In this document: in pieces, positions 1 to 7,492 of the stretch | Position numbering within the stretch: the stretch's first letter is position 1 | Layout: each line of letters begins with the position of its first letter | Virus record (IMG/VR): IMGVR_UViG_3300023174_000619 | Location: 1-24,156 of that record | Direction: 5' to 3' (one strand) | Source: a virus | Length of the DNA stretch: 24,156 nt | Notes under the pieces: generated by a model | Database searches by the model: none | Seen by the model: the letters and a program-made list of their open reading frames with translations, nothing else | What the model was told of the DNA's origin: nothing | Position numbers and translations under genes: made by a program

Positions 1-2
1 AG

Positions 3-2051
3 TCCAACTATCGCCTGTATTATTTTCGCAACCATGAATATCGCAGTTATTACAACGTTGATGGCCAGCTGGATGAAGTCGTAATCATTTACAGCTACAA
101 AGTTAAGAAAGGTAATGGCTTTGGTGACAACATTGCCGTAAGCAATATCACGGGCACACAAACTCTTGGTTCTCAAGGAGCTAAGCGTTACATCAGACTT
201 TCGATCAAGCGTCGAACCATTGAAGAAACGCATTCAGAAGGCGAAATGTCTTTTGACATGCCCAACTATACAGCCCTCGGTAAAACAAAGAAGTTTGATA
301 ACACCCTTGGCTTTATTCCCTGCGTAGAAATCTTTAACAATCCAAAAGGTTTCTCTACGGAAGGCACGGGTGAGTTTGATGCTTTTGCGTCGCACATCAC
401 TACGCATGATGAATTGGTCCGCACCATGCGGAAAAACGTTCAGTTCTTTGGTAATCCAACGCTTCTTTCCTCCAGGCCCAAGACCGATCTTATAGAGTCC
501 GGGTCAGACTCGGCAATCCAACGTCCTTCTATCGCAGCAAACTCAGGCTTTGGCAGCTTGGGAGCACTGAGCCGATCTACGTTTAAAGCTGATCCCATTG
601 GACGCAGCAGTGTAGATGGTCAGATTCGTGTGCCACGGGTCATCGCAAACCTGGAACCAAACGATCGGGTTGGCTACATTGTTCCAGATGCTATTACTGG
701 TGACCAAAACGCATTTGCACGTACGTATCGAGAAGAAATCAGAACCGCCCTTGGTGGAGTAGACGAACTTTCCATCTCTGCTGGCGTAACCGCAACTGAA
801 TACAAATCATTATTTGGTCGTGTTGCTGCTACATCAAAGAAAAAAGCTACTGCTATTTATACTTACGGAATTGCACGTTGTCTTGAGCTAATTATTTTTC
901 AGGAAGAAAGATTGTTCAGGGCATCTTTAGCACATGCCGCAGGTTTTGAGGAACCTGTGGAGCCACCCGAGGATGCTCCCCTGGAGGAAAATCAAGCGTA
1001 CAAGGCTGCTATGACTGGGTTTGACGAGAAAGTCAAACAAATCATGATGGCCTGCATGGAAACCAAAGTTGTTCCTCCAGGCGTCACAGGGTTAATTCCT
1101 GATGGTGATCTTACAGTTCTTTGGCGTTGGACTGGTCCTGTGTATGAGGAATCTACGCAGGACGTTTTGAACAACTCTATTGTTGTAAGAAACCTTCAGG
1201 AGTTAGGTGTTGATAGCATTGAAGCACTGAAGTTTCTCTTTCCGTCAAAAACGGATGAGGAACGAGCCGCTATGTTAAGCGGTTTCCCGTTCAGGATGGT
1301 TGGTGAATTGCAGAATGCATTTTCTCAATTTGCTCGCCTAGTGGGTGGAATGATGCAGACCCCCCACCCGGAGTCACCGGATCTTCCGATGGCTGCGGAT
1401 CCAAGGCTGGATCTAACACCGTATCTGTATCGAACCCTAGAAGCATTACAAAAGGAGATGAGTTATGCAGGACGCTACCGTCCAATCGATCCCACAGACG
1501 AGCCAAGCACCGTCAGTAGCACCAAGCAGCTACGTGATGGCGGCTCCGACTCCGACGCAAGCGGTGGCGGCCCAAGCCCCCAGCTACCAGCAGGCGCCGG
1601 CACCTCAGGCTTATCAGGTGGGTATGAGCTACCCCCAAGCGGTACCTCAGGCGACCCCCAACTACCAATACGCCCCTACTCAGTACGCCCCCCAATCCCA
1701 ACCGAACTACTCGGTGCCCTCTCAGGAAGCACCGGTCAGCAACCCATGGGAGTCGGCGTTCAACAAGGTGGTCAACCTACTGAGCGCTCCAGTCCAATCC
1801 CCCTTCCAGGGTCAACCGTCGACACCGACGACTCAATACGCCCCGGCCAACTATGGGGTGCCCAGCAGCCCCCAAGCTTCGGCGCAATTGGGGATGCAGA
1901 CCTCGTATCCCAGCCAGGGCTTATCGCCCAACTATTCCCAAACCTCGTCAGCTCCTTCCTTGGAGCAAATCGCGGACCTGGTGGGGATGGGGCAGGAAAG
2001 CCGCCAAGTAATGGACGCATTCGGAATCGAAGCGCCCGCCGTACTAAATAA
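3..2051 (+). CDS. Phage portal protein, 5' end outside window
   Basis: The frame is open from base 3, in phase with an internal ATG at 246, and upstream codons read as protein (YNVDGQLDEVVIIYSYKVKK), so the gene starts before the window and at least 682 residues are present. The portal forms the dodecameric DNA channel at the head vertex. The call rests on position directly before scaffold and capsid genes, on size, and on portal-like character (IPCVEIFNNPKG region, then a long mixed alpha/beta core); no single diagnostic motif was verified. The core seems to end near base 1460. The last 195 residues are a Gly/Pro/Ser-rich, disordered-looking tail ending in a basic cluster (RIRNRSARRTK), and this whole tail is encoded on the same DNA as the start of the next gene. 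A large podovirus-type portal (N4-like size) is possible. Confidence 0.75.
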   Translation, partial: SNYRLYYFRNHEYRSYYNVDGQLDEVVIIYSYKVKKGNGFGDNIAVSNITGTQTLGSQGAKRYIRLSIKRRTIEETHSEGEMSFDMPNYTALGKTKKFDNTLGFIPCVEIFNNPKGFSTEGTGEFDAFASHITTHDELVRTMRKNVQFFGNPTLLSSRPKTDLIESGSDSAIQRPSIAANSGFGSLGALSRSTFKADPIGRSSVDGQIRVPRVIANLEPNDRVGYIVPDAITGDQNAFARTYREEIRTALGGVDELSISAGVTATEYKSLFGRVAATSKKKATAIYTYGIARCLELIIFQEERLFRASLAHAAGFEEPVEPPEDAPLEENQAYKAAMTGFDEKVKQIMMACMETKVVPPGVTGLIPDGDLTVLWRWTGPVYEESTQDVLNNSIVVRNLQELGVDSIEALKFLFPSKTDEERAAMLSGFPFRMVGELQNAFSQFARLVGGMMQTPHPESPDLPMAADPRLDLTPYLYRTLEALQKEMSYAGRYRPIDPTDEPSTVSSTKQLRDGGSDSDASGGGPSPQLPAGAGTSGLSGGYELPPSGTSGDPQLPIRPYSVRPPIPTELLGALSGSTGQQPMGVGVQQGGQPTERSSPIPLPGSTVDTDDSIRPGQLWGAQQPPSFGAIGDADLVSQPGLIAQLFPNLVSSFLGANRGPGGDGAGKPPSNGRIRNRSARRTK
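1453..1457 (+). promoter_or_regulatory. Strong Shine-Dalgarno for the overlapping scaffold gene
   Basis: AGGAG lies 7 nt before the ATG at 1465, inside the portal reading frame. It is the main evidence that the overlapping frame is really translated and fixes its start. Confidence 0.75.
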
Positions 2052-2475
2052 CTACGCCCTTCAACTTGAAGGCATGTTAGATAGCGCTGTTGCCTGGGGC
2101 AACGAAGCTACTGCTACCCTTGGTGGTTATGCCAACTTTGCGGTTAATGAGCACCAGGAGAACCTGGCCTACAACGAGATTCTGACCAACCCCGATACCC
2201 TTAGCGATTACACGCTGCGGTTCTTTGGTCCCGAAGGTCCGTATCCTGTGTATGAAAGCACTGCTGAACTTGAGCGTCCTGGTTATCCGACTCAGCCTGT
2301 TATGGCTAACATCGGTAATTTCCCTGCTCCTCCTTCGGCTGATGCTCCCCAGCAACCTGAAAACTTCTGGGGTGGTTTCAATGAAATCATGGCACGTGAT
2401 CCCCAGAATGCCTGGCGTGTTTTGAATCAAGCCCAACCTGGTGTTGTTGCAAACAAATTGTTTGTAATGGAGTGA
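1465..2475 (+). CDS. Scaffold / capsid assembly-like protein
   Basis: This 336-residue protein lies between portal and major capsid protein, the usual place for a head scaffold. Residues 1 to about 165 are low complexity, rich in Gln, Pro, Ala, Ser and Tyr, with repeated short units such as YAPTQYAP, YQQAPAP and PNYSV. The second half is ordered-looking and acidic: a helical stretch (LEQIADLVGMGQESRQVMDA), then NPDTLSDYTLRFFGP and a C-terminus NAWRVLNQAQPG. The start is fixed by AGGAG 7 nt upstream. Bases 1465-2051 are shared with the portal C-terminal tail in another frame. By my hand count about two thirds of the first 54 codons end in G or C, with GCG, CCG and ACG common, unlike neighbouring genes. 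Scaffold function is inferred from position and composition; a protease-scaffold cannot be excluded, but I see no protease motif. Confidence 0.7.
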   Translation: MQDATVQSIPQTSQAPSVAPSSYVMAAPTPTQAVAAQAPSYQQAPAPQAYQVGMSYPQAVPQATPNYQYAPTQYAPQSQPNYSVPSQEAPVSNPWESAFNKVVNLLSAPVQSPFQGQPSTPTTQYAPANYGVPSSPQASAQLGMQTSYPSQGLSPNYSQTSSAPSLEQIADLVGMGQESRQVMDAFGIEAPAVLNNYALQLEGMLDSAVAWGNEATATLGGYANFAVNEHQENLAYNEILTNPDTLSDYTLRFFGPEGPYPVYESTAELERPGYPTQPVMANIGNFPAPPSADAPQQPENFWGGFNEIMARDPQNAWRVLNQAQPGVVANKLFVME

Positions 2476-2485
2476 TTAAGTAAAT

Positions 2486-2527
2486 AATTTTGGCGGCCAA
2501 TAAGTAAAATTATTGGCTGCTAAAATT
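2486..2527 (+). terminator. Long hairpin between scaffold and capsid genes
   Basis: Arms 2486-2503 and 2510-2527 pair over 18 bp (16 Watson-Crick plus two G-U wobbles) around the 6-nt loop GTAAAA. The outer arms are AATTTT and AAAATT, so the stem resembles a bidirectional terminator, but the run after the stem is only one more T. It may be an attenuator or an RNA processing and stabilising element that lets capsid mRNA differ from portal/scaffold mRNA. Confidence 0.55.
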
Positions 2528-2538
2528 TAAAGTAGATA

Positions 2539-2554
2539 AGACATTGTTATGTCT
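2539..2554 (+). other. Small hairpin in capsid gene leader
   Basis: AGACAT-TGTT-ATGTCT forms a perfect 6-bp stem with a tetraloop 52 nt before the capsid start codon. Together with the 18-bp hairpin just upstream it makes a structured leader. It could protect the 5' end of a processed capsid transcript; this is inference. Confidence 0.35.
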
Positions 2555-2606
2555 GAATCTTTCACCTGACAAACTACAGTCCTGCGACACTGGAGGATAA
2601 AACAAA

Positions 2607-3773
2607 GTGTTTCTTGATAACGATTTCCCTAAGATTCTTGGTGCGGAACTCTATCGTCCCCACCCTGCATACATCGCGGAAATGGCAGTTGAGCCCGTGG
2701 TTGTCCACGACTTCACTCGCCAGCCCGGCCAAACCGTTCAGTTAGACCGCTACAAGTTCTGGGGTACCCCTGGTACCAAGGACAGCCGTGAGCGTATTGC
2801 CGACCAAACCATTGGTACCGCCAACGCCCGTAACATCACCAAGGAAAAAGTCCTGGTGGTGCTTAAGGAATACACCGGCCCTGCAGACCCTGGCGATCCG
2901 ACCCAGCCTTCAACCTTTAAGATTGCCCGTGAGACCCTGATCACTGCCCAGCGCATGCTGCTGGACACTGGCAACCTCAACATGTTCCACCAGTCCATCG
3001 GTAGCCTGACGCTGCTTGATGACTATCGCCGGTGGCGCGACCGCGTCTTTATTGACGAACTGGCCAAAGCTGAAGCTAACGGCAAAGCCGATACTACCCA
3101 AGGCGGCTACTACTTTGCTGGTGGTAAAACCAAAGATGCCTCTGGTCGTATTTCTTATACCTCCACTGAGTACGGCGCTCAGGTCCAGCAGTTCCAAGTT
3201 CGTACCGACTTGCTGAACGTTGTCAAGGATCTACGTAAGCGTAACGTACCGACCTATTCCGATGGTCTGTATCGTTGCATCTGCGATCCCACGTTCATGA
3301 TGCACCTGCGTCGTGACGCTGACTTCCGTGAGATTGCTCGTTACGCTGGCAACCCTGGCCAAGGGATGTACATGGGCAACCCCGGTATGCCCAACAACTC
3401 CAGCTTCTACATGGGTCCCCAAGCTGGCCAAGGTTACTTCCTTGCTGGCGAACCCGTCATGCCTACTGGCGTGCAATTTGAAGGTGTTAAGTTCTTCGAG
3501 TCGACCAACTTCCCGACCAAGACCCTTAGCGCTTCCTTTGATGGCGGCTCCAACTACAGCACCCAGGAAGTTTCCCAAGGTTACTTCTTTGGTCCTCAAG
3601 CAGTTGGCGTCGGCATTGGTGGTCCAAACGCCCAGGTGCTCATCAACAACAACGATGACTTTAGCCGCTTCATCATCTTGATTTGGCAACTGTACGCTGG
3701 TTTTGAAATTCTTAACAAAGATTTCATTACTAATGCGTTTAGCTTTGTCTCTGATGACGGCGTCCTCAAATAA
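2607..3773 (+). CDS. Major capsid protein
   Basis: This 388-residue protein builds the icosahedral shell. It starts with GTG at 2607, with GGAGG at 2592-2596 giving a 10-nt spacing. Size, position after the scaffold and overall pattern fit an HK97-fold coat: an N-terminal segment (ILGAELYRPHPAY), then QPGQTVQLDRYKFWGTPGT and RERIADQTIGT as in P22/N4-gp56-type coat proteins, a long helix around residues 108-150, a Gly/Asn/Met-rich central section (GNPGQGMYMGNPGMPNNSS) and a C-terminal DFSRFIILIWQLYAGFEILN strand. Codons end predominantly in C or in well-used T, as expected for the most abundant virion protein. The N4-gp56-like subfamily is my inference from pattern memory; the major capsid call itself is well supported by context. 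Confidence 0.85.
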   Translation: MFLDNDFPKILGAELYRPHPAYIAEMAVEPVVVHDFTRQPGQTVQLDRYKFWGTPGTKDSRERIADQTIGTANARNITKEKVLVVLKEYTGPADPGDPTQPSTFKIARETLITAQRMLLDTGNLNMFHQSIGSLTLLDDYRRWRDRVFIDELAKAEANGKADTTQGGYYFAGGKTKDASGRISYTSTEYGAQVQQFQVRTDLLNVVKDLRKRNVPTYSDGLYRCICDPTFMMHLRRDADFREIARYAGNPGQGMYMGNPGMPNNSSFYMGPQAGQGYFLAGEPVMPTGVQFEGVKFFESTNFPTKTLSASFDGGSNYSTQEVSQGYFFGPQAVGVGIGGPNAQVLINNNDDFSRFIILIWQLYAGFEILNKDFITNAFSFVSDDGVLK

Positions 3774-3800
3774 CCTATAACTTATTCTCAGGAGAGATAA

Positions 3801-4637
3801 ATGACTTACTTAAGCGCCAAGCGGATTTATCCAGGTAGCTGGACAAATGCCCTCAACAGCTGGTACAAGAACATTGACGCTAACCCCGCCGATGGTACCA
3901 ATGATTCCTCCAAAGGTGGCCCCACTTCCGTGCTGGCTATTCCTGGGTACCGTTACTTCCAGCAACGTGGTTATGTGCCCGTGACCTGGGCTTCGGGTAG
4001 TGCTACCACTAGCGGCCAGTATATGAGCGTGATCGTTCCTTCCCCTTATCGGCAGGACGACACTCGTACTGACATCACTGGCATGGTGATCTCTGGTAGC
4101 TCCACACTGCCTTCTTATGTGTATCGCACTGCGATCTCCGTGGCTTCCGGCTGGGGTGATGGCCGCACCGCTTCCGGTGTGTATGCTGCTACCGGTAACA
4201 TCATTTCCTTTGGCCGTAACACTGGTACTACAACTGCCGTCACTGGCGTTGCTTTCTCTGGTGTTGCTGAAGGTGTGATCCAAGCCAACATGACCTCTAC
4301 GGTCTCCGGTGATGCTCCCACCAAGATTTACTTCGCTGGTGGTACGCAAGGTTTTGGTACCAACCCCTTCATCACTAGCACTGGCGTTCCCGCTATCTCA
4401 GGTGTTGGCTCTGGTACTGTTTCTTATTATTCCGTCACTGCTTCCACTACTCTTGGTGTGCTTGCTAAAGGCGCCGCTAATGACACCTCCGTCTCTGGTG
4501 GCATCTACATCTCTGATGCTGATGCCAACGCTGGCCGCGTTGGCTACCTGGTTGTCGAAGTGTGCTACGTTCGCCCGGATGACGCCCCTGGTTACGAGGA
4601 TATTGATACCTACCTTAACAACCGCACCGTTAGCTAA
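3801..4637 (+). CDS. Abundant beta-rich virion protein, possible capsid decoration protein
   Basis: This 278-residue protein is encoded 27 nt after the major capsid gene with a strong ribosome site (AGGAG at 3790-3794, 6 nt before ATG). It is rich in Gly, Ser, Thr and Val with many short beta-strand-like segments (TGMVISGSSTLPSYV, GVAFSGVAEGVI, VSYYSVTASTTLGV) and no coiled coil, membrane segment or Cys pair. The C-terminus (GRVGYLVVEVCYVRPDD) is more conserved-looking. Codon choice resembles the capsid gene, suggesting high expression. Position and composition suggest a head decoration or cement protein, or an abundant tail protein. I do not recognise a named family. The gene at 9261 has a similar beta-rich, Thr/Ser/Gly style but I see no clear sequence identity between them. 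Confidence 0.7.
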   Translation: MTYLSAKRIYPGSWTNALNSWYKNIDANPADGTNDSSKGGPTSVLAIPGYRYFQQRGYVPVTWASGSATTSGQYMSVIVPSPYRQDDTRTDITGMVISGSSTLPSYVYRTAISVASGWGDGRTASGVYAATGNIISFGRNTGTTTAVTGVAFSGVAEGVIQANMTSTVSGDAPTKIYFAGGTQGFGTNPFITSTGVPAISGVGSGTVSYYSVTASTTLGVLAKGAANDTSVSGGIYISDADANAGRVGYLVVEVCYVRPDDAPGYEDIDTYLNNRTVS

Positions 4638-4647
4638 TTAGGTTAAA

Positions 4648-5085
4648 GTGGATACCAGACACCCTCTGGTATCCATGCTTTACCAACACAAGAAGAACGG
4701 CGCACGCGTCAAGATTGTAAGCGAGTTTGATAATGGCGACTGGTTCATGGTTGAAGACCAAGATGGTCGCCTTTTTACCGCTTATAAATCTGAGCTTTTA
4801 CCTGACGAAGAAGCCACTAAAAAGGTTAAGACTCTTCAGGTAAAAGACAAAGCATCCGCAGAAGAGCCACGCAAGTTTCCTCCCGATACCCGTCTTAATA
4901 TCAACAGTGCTACTGCACAAATGATTGCGGACCACATCAAGGGAATTGGCCTTAAGACTGCTCGGGAAATTAAAGACTTGCAGATGAGCCTGTCAGGTGA
5001 AAGGTTTAATAACCTGGAGCAGCTAAAGCAAATTCGTCGGGTGGATTGGGATTCAGTCTTTTCTGCAAACTTAGTAAGAGTTTGA
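4648..5085 (+). CDS. Helix-hairpin-helix DNA-binding protein (ComEA-like HhH)
   Basis: Up to 145 residues. Residues 16-52 look like a small beta-barrel/SH3-like unit (ARVKIVSEFDNGDWFMVEDQ and following), and residues 83-145 contain a ComEA-type helix-hairpin-helix: LNINSATAQMIADHI, hairpin KGIGLKTAREI, then a second helical pair ending RRVDWDSVF. HhH units bind DNA backbone non-specifically through the G-I-G hairpin. In a virion cluster this suggests a DNA-contacting head-completion or connector role, which is inference. Start is uncertain: GTG at 4648 has a weak AGG 5 nt upstream; ATG at 4675 directly follows a 10-bp hairpin and has no Shine-Dalgarno. A strong terminator lies 10 nt after the stop, so this gene ends the capsid transcription unit. 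Confidence 0.7.
   Translation: MDTRHPLVSMLYQHKKNGARVKIVSEFDNGDWFMVEDQDGRLFTAYKSELLPDEEATKKVKTLQVKDKASAEEPRKFPPDTRLNINSATAQMIADHIKGIGLKTAREIKDLQMSLSGERFNNLEQLKQIRRVDWDSVFSANLVRV
4650..4674 (+). promoter_or_regulatory. Perfect 10-bp hairpin ending at a candidate start ATG
   Basis: GGATACCAGA, loop CACCC, TCTGGTATCC: a perfect 10-bp stem with a 5-nt loop. It begins on the G of the GTG at 4648-4650 and ends on the base before the in-frame ATG at 4675, 12 nt after the previous stop codon. It has no following T-run, so it is not a standard terminator. It could limit translation of the HhH gene or protect the 3' end of the capsid/decoration mRNA. Confidence 0.6.
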
Positions 5086-5094
5086 CTTACGTTT

Positions 5095-5127
5095 AACCCC
5101 GTTGATTTCGACGGGGTTTTTTGTTTT
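5095..5127 (+). terminator. Rho-independent terminator closing the capsid unit
   Basis: AACCCCGTTG, loop ATTT, CGACGGGGTT gives a 10-bp stem (one T-G wobble), followed by TTTTTTGTTTT. This is the clearest factor-independent terminator in the window and separates the portal-to-HhH genes from the M23 peptidase gene. Confidence 0.92.
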
Positions 5128-5152
5128 AAAATAAAAGAACCGATTTATCAAT

Positions 5153-5869
5153 ATGGCATCTAAGTTTGACTTAGGAGATGTTGGACAAAGTGGTACAGCC
5201 ACTGGTCCCCATGCGCATCTATATGTAAAAGATCGAGCTACTGGGCAATATCTGGATCCACGCACAATTCGCAGTCCGTTGCTTGGCTTGCGTGTTGGCC
5301 AACAAGAAATTCCTGCATTTGTTAAAGATGCAAGTGGCAAAATTGTAGTAAATCCTCAATCGGGTATTACAATCACATCGGGATTTGGTGCGCGTGTTGC
5401 GCCTACGGTAGGAGCTAGTTCCTTTCACCAAGGAGAAGACTTGGCTTTACCTGCAGCAACTAAACTTTCTTATCAAGGCGCTGGTACATATACGCCTAAG
5501 CCAGGCAGTTCTGGATTTGGTAACTTAGGTACTTTTGTAACAGGAGACAATAAGTACGAATTAGGCTTTGGGCACATGTCTAGATTAGGTCAACCGGCCT
5601 CTATTGTTTCTGCAGCAGGTTCAACAACTTCATCTCAATCACCAACTTACGAACAATCGCAGCAACGCACCAATGATATCCTGGAAGCCTTTATGAAAGG
5701 AACACAGTATCAGACCGCAACACAACCACAGGCACGCACCAAGACTGCATCCGAATCTCTCAAAGATCAGCTTCTTGCAAGTCTTATGGGCGGTGGCACC
5801 AACATGTTGCAGGGTGTTACTGATACCAGTGGCTTGCCGCAAGACTATATAAGCGCTATTTGGGGCTGA
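5153..5869 (+). CDS. M23-type peptidoglycan endopeptidase with permuted motif order
   Basis: This 238-residue protein carries all the hallmarks of a zinc M23 (LytM/lysostaphin-type) endopeptidase, but in changed order. Residues 8-40 match the C-terminal end of M23 domains: GxSGTATGPHAHLYV with the HxH motif (His20, His22), then GQYLDP. Residues 72-96 match the beginning: ITSGFGARVAP and FHQGED with His92 and Asp96; residues 121-143 match the middle, ending GFGHMSRLG with His141. So the domain appears circularly permuted, with a roughly 30-residue linker. The C-terminal third is Gln/Ser/Thr-rich and ends with GLPQDYISAIWG. It is likely a virion-borne enzyme that opens host peptidoglycan during entry. 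There is no good Shine-Dalgarno; TAAAAT at 5127-5132 may be a -10 box immediately after the terminator. Two half-domains completed between subunits is an alternative. Confidence 0.75.
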   Translation: MASKFDLGDVGQSGTATGPHAHLYVKDRATGQYLDPRTIRSPLLGLRVGQQEIPAFVKDASGKIVVNPQSGITITSGFGARVAPTVGASSFHQGEDLALPAATKLSYQGAGTYTPKPGSSGFGNLGTFVTGDNKYELGFGHMSRLGQPASIVSAAGSTTSSQSPTYEQSQQRTNDILEAFMKGTQYQTATQPQARTKTASESLKDQLLASLMGGGTNMLQGVTDTSGLPQDYISAIWG

Positions 5870-5881
5870 GTTTCAAGCTCT

Positions 5882-5887
5882 TATAAT
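5882..5887 (+). promoter_or_regulatory. TATAAT -10-like box upstream of connector-like gene
   Basis: TATAAT sits 22 nt before the GTG at 5910, in the gap after the M23 gene. The downstream gene has no Shine-Dalgarno, so a short leader starting near 5894 would fit. No convincing -35 is seen. Confidence 0.4.
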
Positions 5888-5909
5888 TGAAAAATAACGT
5901 ATTAAATTA

Positions 5910-6371
5910 GTGCAGCTAGCTGAGTACGATAAAAGCAGGGTCCGATACCATCTCGGATACTTCACGGTCTCAGTGCCGGCAGGCGACTATGCACGCCTGG
6001 AAGAATCCCTGAACACAATTCCGGACTCGTATTTTTACGACAAGTTGATTATTCAACTAGGTCGTTGTGATACAGCTGAGAAGAAAACTGAGGTTGCTTC
6101 TAATCCCAGCACTCGCCTGGAAAGCATCCTTGGTGACGTGGATCGTACGATTCGCTCTAGCAATGCATCAGAAGCACTTAAAGTCTGGAATCAGATTTAT
6201 CTCTATGAGACAAATCGTCTAGCTGGTATTCTTTTTGTACCCAACTACAAAGACGAATACCAAGCTCGGTATCGCTACGAACGCTCAGGTGCCGAGTTTA
6301 TTCAAGCGTTGCCAGGCCCTGCTGACACCGCTGTTGGTTCACGTATCTATCTTCATGAGGCTTATCGGTAA
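5910..6371 (+). CDS. Possible head-tail connector or adaptor protein
   Basis: This 153-residue protein begins at GTG 5910; no ribosome site is visible but the frame has no better start. The N-terminal half is RVRYHLGYFTVSVPAGDYAR followed by a helix; the middle (residues 60-100) is helical, TRLESILGDVDRTIRSSNAS; the C-terminus is KDEYQARYRYERSGAEFIQA and may pack as strands. Size, lack of hydrophobic segments and place between head and internal-protein genes resemble phage neck or adaptor proteins. I do not recognise a specific family, and the role is inferred from context. Its stop codon TAA shares its last base with the next ATG (TAATG), so the two are translationally coupled. Confidence 0.5.
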   Translation: MQLAEYDKSRVRYHLGYFTVSVPAGDYARLEESLNTIPDSYFYDKLIIQLGRCDTAEKKTEVASNPSTRLESILGDVDRTIRSSNASEALKVWNQIYLYETNRLAGILFVPNYKDEYQARYRYERSGAEFIQALPGPADTAVGSRIYLHEAYR

Positions 6372-7459
6372 TGGGAATTCCAGTAGGACAAATTGGTGGC
6401 TTGTTTTCTAAGCTAGGGCCTGCTGCTAAATGGGTACTTGGCGGTACCGTTGGTGCTGCAACAATGGCCTACGAAGCAGGCGGCTCAACACCTGGCGGCG
6501 GACAGACTCGGTCTGAGTTTAATAAGTATCGCAGTGAAAATAGATTTCGCAATCCGGCCGGCATTTCTTCCACGGATACTGGTCGCGGTTTAGCCAACCT
6601 TTCGTCCACTTATCGTGGCGACGAATTACAACAAGCTGCAGCAGCGCGTGCCGCTGGTGGACCTAGCGCAGGTGGTGGCATTGGTGGCGGTAACATGGCA
6701 AGCTATGTGCCAAATCCTCAATCTTCCCCCGCAGCGGAACGTGCTTACCAAGGTGAACTGTTGCGGACTGCACAGCTTGCCGCACAAAGTCCAGAGATGT
6801 TAGCTTGGGCCGCTCAACGTGAAAAAGATTTGAAGTCTAAAGATTACTCAAAGTCTGAAGACATGGGTATGCGCATCTGGGCGCAGAAGTACGGTCCCGG
6901 TAGCAAGAATGATCTTGCAAGTAAAGTCAAACCTGGCCAAGCAGGATATGACGTTATTCAAGAAGTAATCAAAGGAAAAGCTGCGCCTTCTGTTGCTGCT
7001 ACTTCGACTGCCACAGAATATAATCCGTTTGCTATTAATGCATATTCATCCAATTTTAAGCTTCCTGGCGTAGAAGAATACGCAAATTCAATGCAGGGCG
7101 CAATTGTGCGTGCACCTGGCATCATGCCTTCCTATGCCCAAGACAACCCAATACTGGGAGATTACAACAGCACTATTAACCAAGGGTACAATTTATCTTT
7201 CCCGATCGTACCAACTACTACTGTCAACACTAATTCGGCTGCCATGGGGGCCGCTCTTTACACTCCAAATTCTTCTGTTCAAGCCATGGGTAATTTTGCT
7301 GGTCCTCCCAGTAAGCTTCCCATTGGAAATACTCCACTTGGAGCCACGGGTTACCCAGCCTTTACCGCTGGTGCGCTGCTGCCAAACCTAACCAAAGAAC
7401 AGATTTTTGGTCCAAAAGCCGAAGGTAAGTTCAATGCAATGTTCTCGGCCAATCGGTAA
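6371..7459 (+). CDS. Gly/Ala-rich candidate internal virion protein
   Basis: This 362-residue protein is coupled to the preceding gene by a TAATG overlap. Residues 5-38 form a hydrophobic, glycine-rich helix (VGQIGGLFSKLGPAAKWVLG and on) that could insert into a membrane. A Gly/Ala/Arg section follows (AAAARAAGGPSAGGGIGGG), then a charged helical section (KSKDYSKSEDMGMRIWAQKY), and a long Asn/Pro/Ser-rich C-terminal half without clear secondary structure. The N-terminal membrane-active helix and location beside lytic enzymes fit an ejected internal (core) protein such as those podoviruses use to carry DNA across the envelope; this is inference. I recognise no named family. Confidence 0.45.
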   Translation: MGIPVGQIGGLFSKLGPAAKWVLGGTVGAATMAYEAGGSTPGGGQTRSEFNKYRSENRFRNPAGISSTDTGRGLANLSSTYRGDELQQAAAARAAGGPSAGGGIGGGNMASYVPNPQSSPAAERAYQGELLRTAQLAAQSPEMLAWAAQREKDLKSKDYSKSEDMGMRIWAQKYGPGSKNDLASKVKPGQAGYDVIQEVIKGKAAPSVAATSTATEYNPFAINAYSSNFKLPGVEEYANSMQGAIVRAPGIMPSYAQDNPILGDYNSTINQGYNLSFPIVPTTTVNTNSAAMGAALYTPNSSVQAMGNFAGPPSKLPIGNTPLGATGYPAFTAGALLPNLTKEQIFGPKAEGKFNAMFSANR

Positions 7460-7492
7460 AATTACCATTTGGTAGACTGAAGGTAGCTTGTA

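Noticed and set aside
2077-2436. 119-codon open frame on the minus strand opposite the scaffold gene
   Set aside because: It mirrors a well-supported plus-strand gene, has no ribosome site and no recognisable protein pattern.
3231-3689. 152-codon minus-strand frame opposite the capsid gene
   Set aside because: It is a by-product of the strong codon bias of the capsid gene; composition is unnatural and no start signal is seen.
3810-4349. 179-codon minus-strand frame opposite the decoration-like gene
   Set aside because: It lies fully inside a plus-strand gene with a strong Shine-Dalgarno and reads as low-complexity Ser/Gly/Thr/His antisense peptide.
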